From positions 1-8,793 of the forward strand of contig CAJXEG010000053.1 in NCBI GenBank assembly GCA_913052425.1: 8,793 nucleotides of DNA, read 5' to 3'. Below are positions 7,562 through 8,793 of this stretch, in pieces; the stretch's first letter is position 1; the number at the start of each line of letters is the position of its first letter. This DNA comes from an uncultured Flavobacteriaceae bacterium (lineage in GTDB: Bacteria > Bacteroidota > Bacteroidia > Flavobacteriales > Flavobacteriaceae). The notes under the pieces are model-generated. The model was not told the origin of the DNA. It saw only the letters and a program-made list of their open reading frames with translations, and ran no database searches. The position numbers and the translations under genes are program-made.

Positions 7562-8224
7562 TCAAAGAATATAAAAAATCAAGCCCAATTTGAGGGTTTG
7601 GAGTTGTGGATGCCCTCCATCGATAAGCTTTACGTTGGATTTGTAGATGGAATTGAGATCGTATTCAACAAACATATTCCACGTATTGTAGCCCATAGAC
7701 AGAAAAACCGCAGTGTTGTTTTTTCTGATAAAATCACTTACAAAGGACTTACTGTAAAAGGGATGGTAGTGTTCGGAAAACTTAAGTTGGTATTTCAGTC
7801 CACCATATACCCGCCAAAAATCTGTTTTGTCGGGTGTAGAAGTGCGAAATCGAAATGAAAGAGGAACAACAAGAGAGGAATAGGTCTGGCGGTTTTCTTC
7901 GTTTTCTTCGATGGAAAAAATATCATTTTCACCTTGTGAATCCATATGGAGGTTGGAAATCAATCGGTTGTTGGCATATCCGAGGCCCAAGCCTATTGCT
8001 GTTCGTCTGCTGGCACTCAGGGGGATGTCCCGTACAAAACCAACTTGGAAATTGTTTGAAAACCCATTTTGTTTGAATCCACTGATGTTTTCCTGTTGCA
8101 GTTGCAAGCCAAAGCTGATGTAGAATTGGTCTTCCCTGTATTTTGTGGACAAGCTGTCTAGTTGGGCGGTGGCATTCCACCCCCAAAATAAGACGCCAGC
8201 AAAAAACAATAGTCTTAGGGACAT
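7562..8224 (-). CDS. Secreted outer-membrane beta-barrel protein (porin/PorT-like fold), function unknown
   Basis: The 220-residue product begins with a Sec signal peptide: basic MSLR, hydrophobic core LLFFAGVLFWGW, then NATA-Q with likely signal peptidase I cleavage after Ala20. The mature part has about eight alternating, aromatic-rich strand candidates (33-42 FYISFGLQLQ, 56-66, 75-88 TAIGLGLGYANNRL, 116-128, 137-150 FWRVYGGLKYQLKF, 171-182, 183-194, and the last 207-220 ending FYIL). This fits a small eight-stranded barrel with a hydrophobic C-terminal strand. Bacteroidota genomes annotate such proteins as porin-family or PorT-family proteins. It is not the type IX secretion gene porT/sprT by context, which I recall lies elsewhere near ubiE. 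It is downstream of exbD in the same direction but separated by an intrinsic terminator, so it probably uses its own promoter. A link to the ExbD energising complex is only suggested by adjacency. The stop TGA at 7564-7562 abuts the rpoN stop. Confidence 0.85.
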   Translation of the reverse strand: MSLRLLFFAGVLFWGWNATAQLDSLSTKYREDQFYISFGLQLQQENISGFKQNGFSNNFQVGFVRDIPLSASRRTAIGLGLGYANNRLISNLHMDSQGENDIFSIEENEENRQTYSSLVVPLSFRFRTSTPDKTDFWRVYGGLKYQLKFSEHYHPFYSKSFVSDFIRKNNTAVFLSMGYNTWNMFVEYDLNSIYKSNVKLIDGGHPQLQTLKLGLIFYIL

Positions 8225-8258
8225 TTTTGTTATGATTTCACTACTAAAATAATCTACT

Positions 8259-8290
8259 CAAAACTATGGTGAAAAAAAAAGTGCCCCAAA
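8259..8290 (-). promoter_or_regulatory. Putative promoter of the barrel-protein gene (-33 TTTG, 20-base spacer, -7 TAGTTTTG)
   Basis: Read on the minus strand, TTTG (8290-8287) is followed after 20 bases by TAGTTTTG (8266-8259). This matches the Bacteroidota -33 TTTG / -7 TAnnTTTG arrangement in both sequence and spacing. Transcription would start near 8253 and leave a leader of about 29 bases to the ATG at 8224. It is the best-matching promoter in the window. The -33 element coincides exactly with the four-base loop of the exbD terminator hairpin. Confidence 0.6.
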
Positions 8291-8301
8291 GGGCACTTTT
8301 T
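8272..8301 (-). terminator. Rho-independent terminator after exbD (potentially bidirectional)
   Basis: The perfect stem GTGCCC (8281-8286) / GGGCAC (8291-8296) encloses a 4-base loop and is extended by A-T pairs on both sides. On the minus strand it lies 18 bases after the exbD stop and is followed by nine T (complement of A at 8272-8280), a textbook intrinsic terminator. On the plus strand the T tract is five bases, and there is no plus-strand gene just upstream for it to end. Confidence 0.92.
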
Positions 8302-8319
8302 ATCTTATCTGTAGGAAAA

Positions 8320-8793
8320 TTAATCAATGTTTTGAGAGTAATCTCCTACACGGGTAGTGTAATTGATCTTTAAAGCATTTACTTTTCTGAGTTCTTGTTT
8401 GATGTCAGAAATCAGCCCCATTTTGGTATCACCATCTACTTTTAGGGCAGTGGTCAATACATTTTGGAGTTCCTGTCTTTTGGAAGCACGCTCAGACAAA
8501 ACAAAGGCACCGACTTCGGAAACCGTTGCAAACTTATCGTTGAGCTGGATTCGAGGTTGGGATCCGTACTTTTCGGTATAGCGGCTTGAGGGCTCTCCGG
8601 CGTAGATGTACATCACACGATCCTTCTTGTCCAATTTCTGAATTTGATCTGCAGCAGGCAATTGATTTTTGACCATCAGGGTACTGTCTCTCATCACCGT
8701 AGCCACCATAAAAAAGAACAACAACATGAAAACGATATCGGGTAAAGATGCCGTAGATATTGCGGGTAGATCTCCTCCTTTTTTCTTTTTAAA
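8320..8793 (-). CDS. exbD: ExbD/TolR-family biopolymer transport protein, 5'-truncated
   Basis: ExbD works with the ExbB/TolQ proton channel in the inner membrane and uses the proton-motive force to energise outer-membrane processes through TonB- or Tol-like partners. The minus-strand frame stays open to the window edge and gives 157 visible residues. The ATG at 8727 is internal (within IVFMLLFFFMV) and is not the start; the true start is a few residues right of the window. Visible parts: a cytosolic basic tip FKKKKGGDLPAISTA, a single transmembrane helix LPDIVFMLLFFFMVATVM (about 17-34) with the conserved proton-path Asp at fragment residue 19, and a periplasmic domain with DRVMYIYAG and the C-terminal DGDTKMGLISDIKQELRKVNALKINY. 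Length fits the family. In related bacteria exbD is usually followed upstream by a second exbD and an exbB/tolQ gene; those would lie beyond the edge. The stop at 8322-8320 is followed by an intrinsic terminator. Confidence 0.95.
   Translation of the reverse strand, partial: FKKKKGGDLPAISTASLPDIVFMLLFFFMVATVMRDSTLMVKNQLPAADQIQKLDKKDRVMYIYAGEPSSRYTEKYGSQPRIQLNDKFATVSEVGAFVLSERASKRQELQNVLTTALKVDGDTKMGLISDIKQELRKVNALKINYTTRVGDYSQNID

Noticed and set aside
7562..8224. Assignment of the barrel gene as T9SS porT/sprT
   Set aside because: The fold type and size are similar, but I see no specific sequence match and the neighbourhood is not the ubiE-adjacent one I recall for porT.
8320..8727. exbD starting at the ATG at 8727
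   Set aside because: The frame continues upstream to the window edge and includes the conserved LPDIVF with the essential Asp before that Met, so this Met is internal.

Overview
This window reads as a chromosomal housekeeping segment of a Bacteroidota bacterium, most likely a flavobacterium (order Flavobacteriales). Three things point there. The encoded proteins carry typical Bacteroidota sequence signatures. Several genes are preceded by the Bacteroidota-type promoter -7 box TAnnTTTG, and Shine-Dalgarno sequences are weak or absent. The order asnS - rpoN - (convergent) outer-membrane barrel protein - exbD is one I recall from flavobacterial genomes. Base composition is moderate and looks even, and nothing suggests recent transfer: no IS element, integrase, tRNA, rRNA or CRISPR array was seen.

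Layout: (1) 2-841, nadC, last step of de novo quinolinate-to-NAD synthesis, missing only its first few codons at the left edge. (2) 883-4575, three closely spaced plus-strand genes: pyrH (UMP kinase), frr (ribosome recycling factor) and a 12-helix RND/MMPL-type exporter. A tandem TATATTTG promoter-like repeat precedes pyrH. (3) 4622-6055, asnS (asparaginyl-tRNA synthetase), with a TATCTTTG box just upstream. (4) 6107-7561, rpoN (sigma-54), with a perfect 8-bp inverted repeat directly before its start codon. (5) 7562-8224 on the minus strand, a small secreted outer-membrane beta-barrel protein whose stop codon abuts that of rpoN (shared TGATCA, no intergenic base). (6) 8259-8301, an intrinsic terminator for the minus-strand exbD unit, whose loop coincides with the -33 box of a putative promoter for the barrel gene. 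(7) 8320-8793, minus strand, exbD, cut by the right edge a few residues short of its start.

Functionally, regions 1-4 serve cofactor and nucleotide supply, translation and transcription. The right end begins an envelope-energisation locus (ExbD plus a barrel protein) read leftward. There is no gene-free stretch above 100 bases. I do not see a previously undescribed system. The points worth a second look are small-scale regulatory architecture (terminator/promoter overlap, operator-like palindrome at rpoN, tandem -7 boxes, zero-gap convergence) and an asymmetry in the transporter's two half-repeats.
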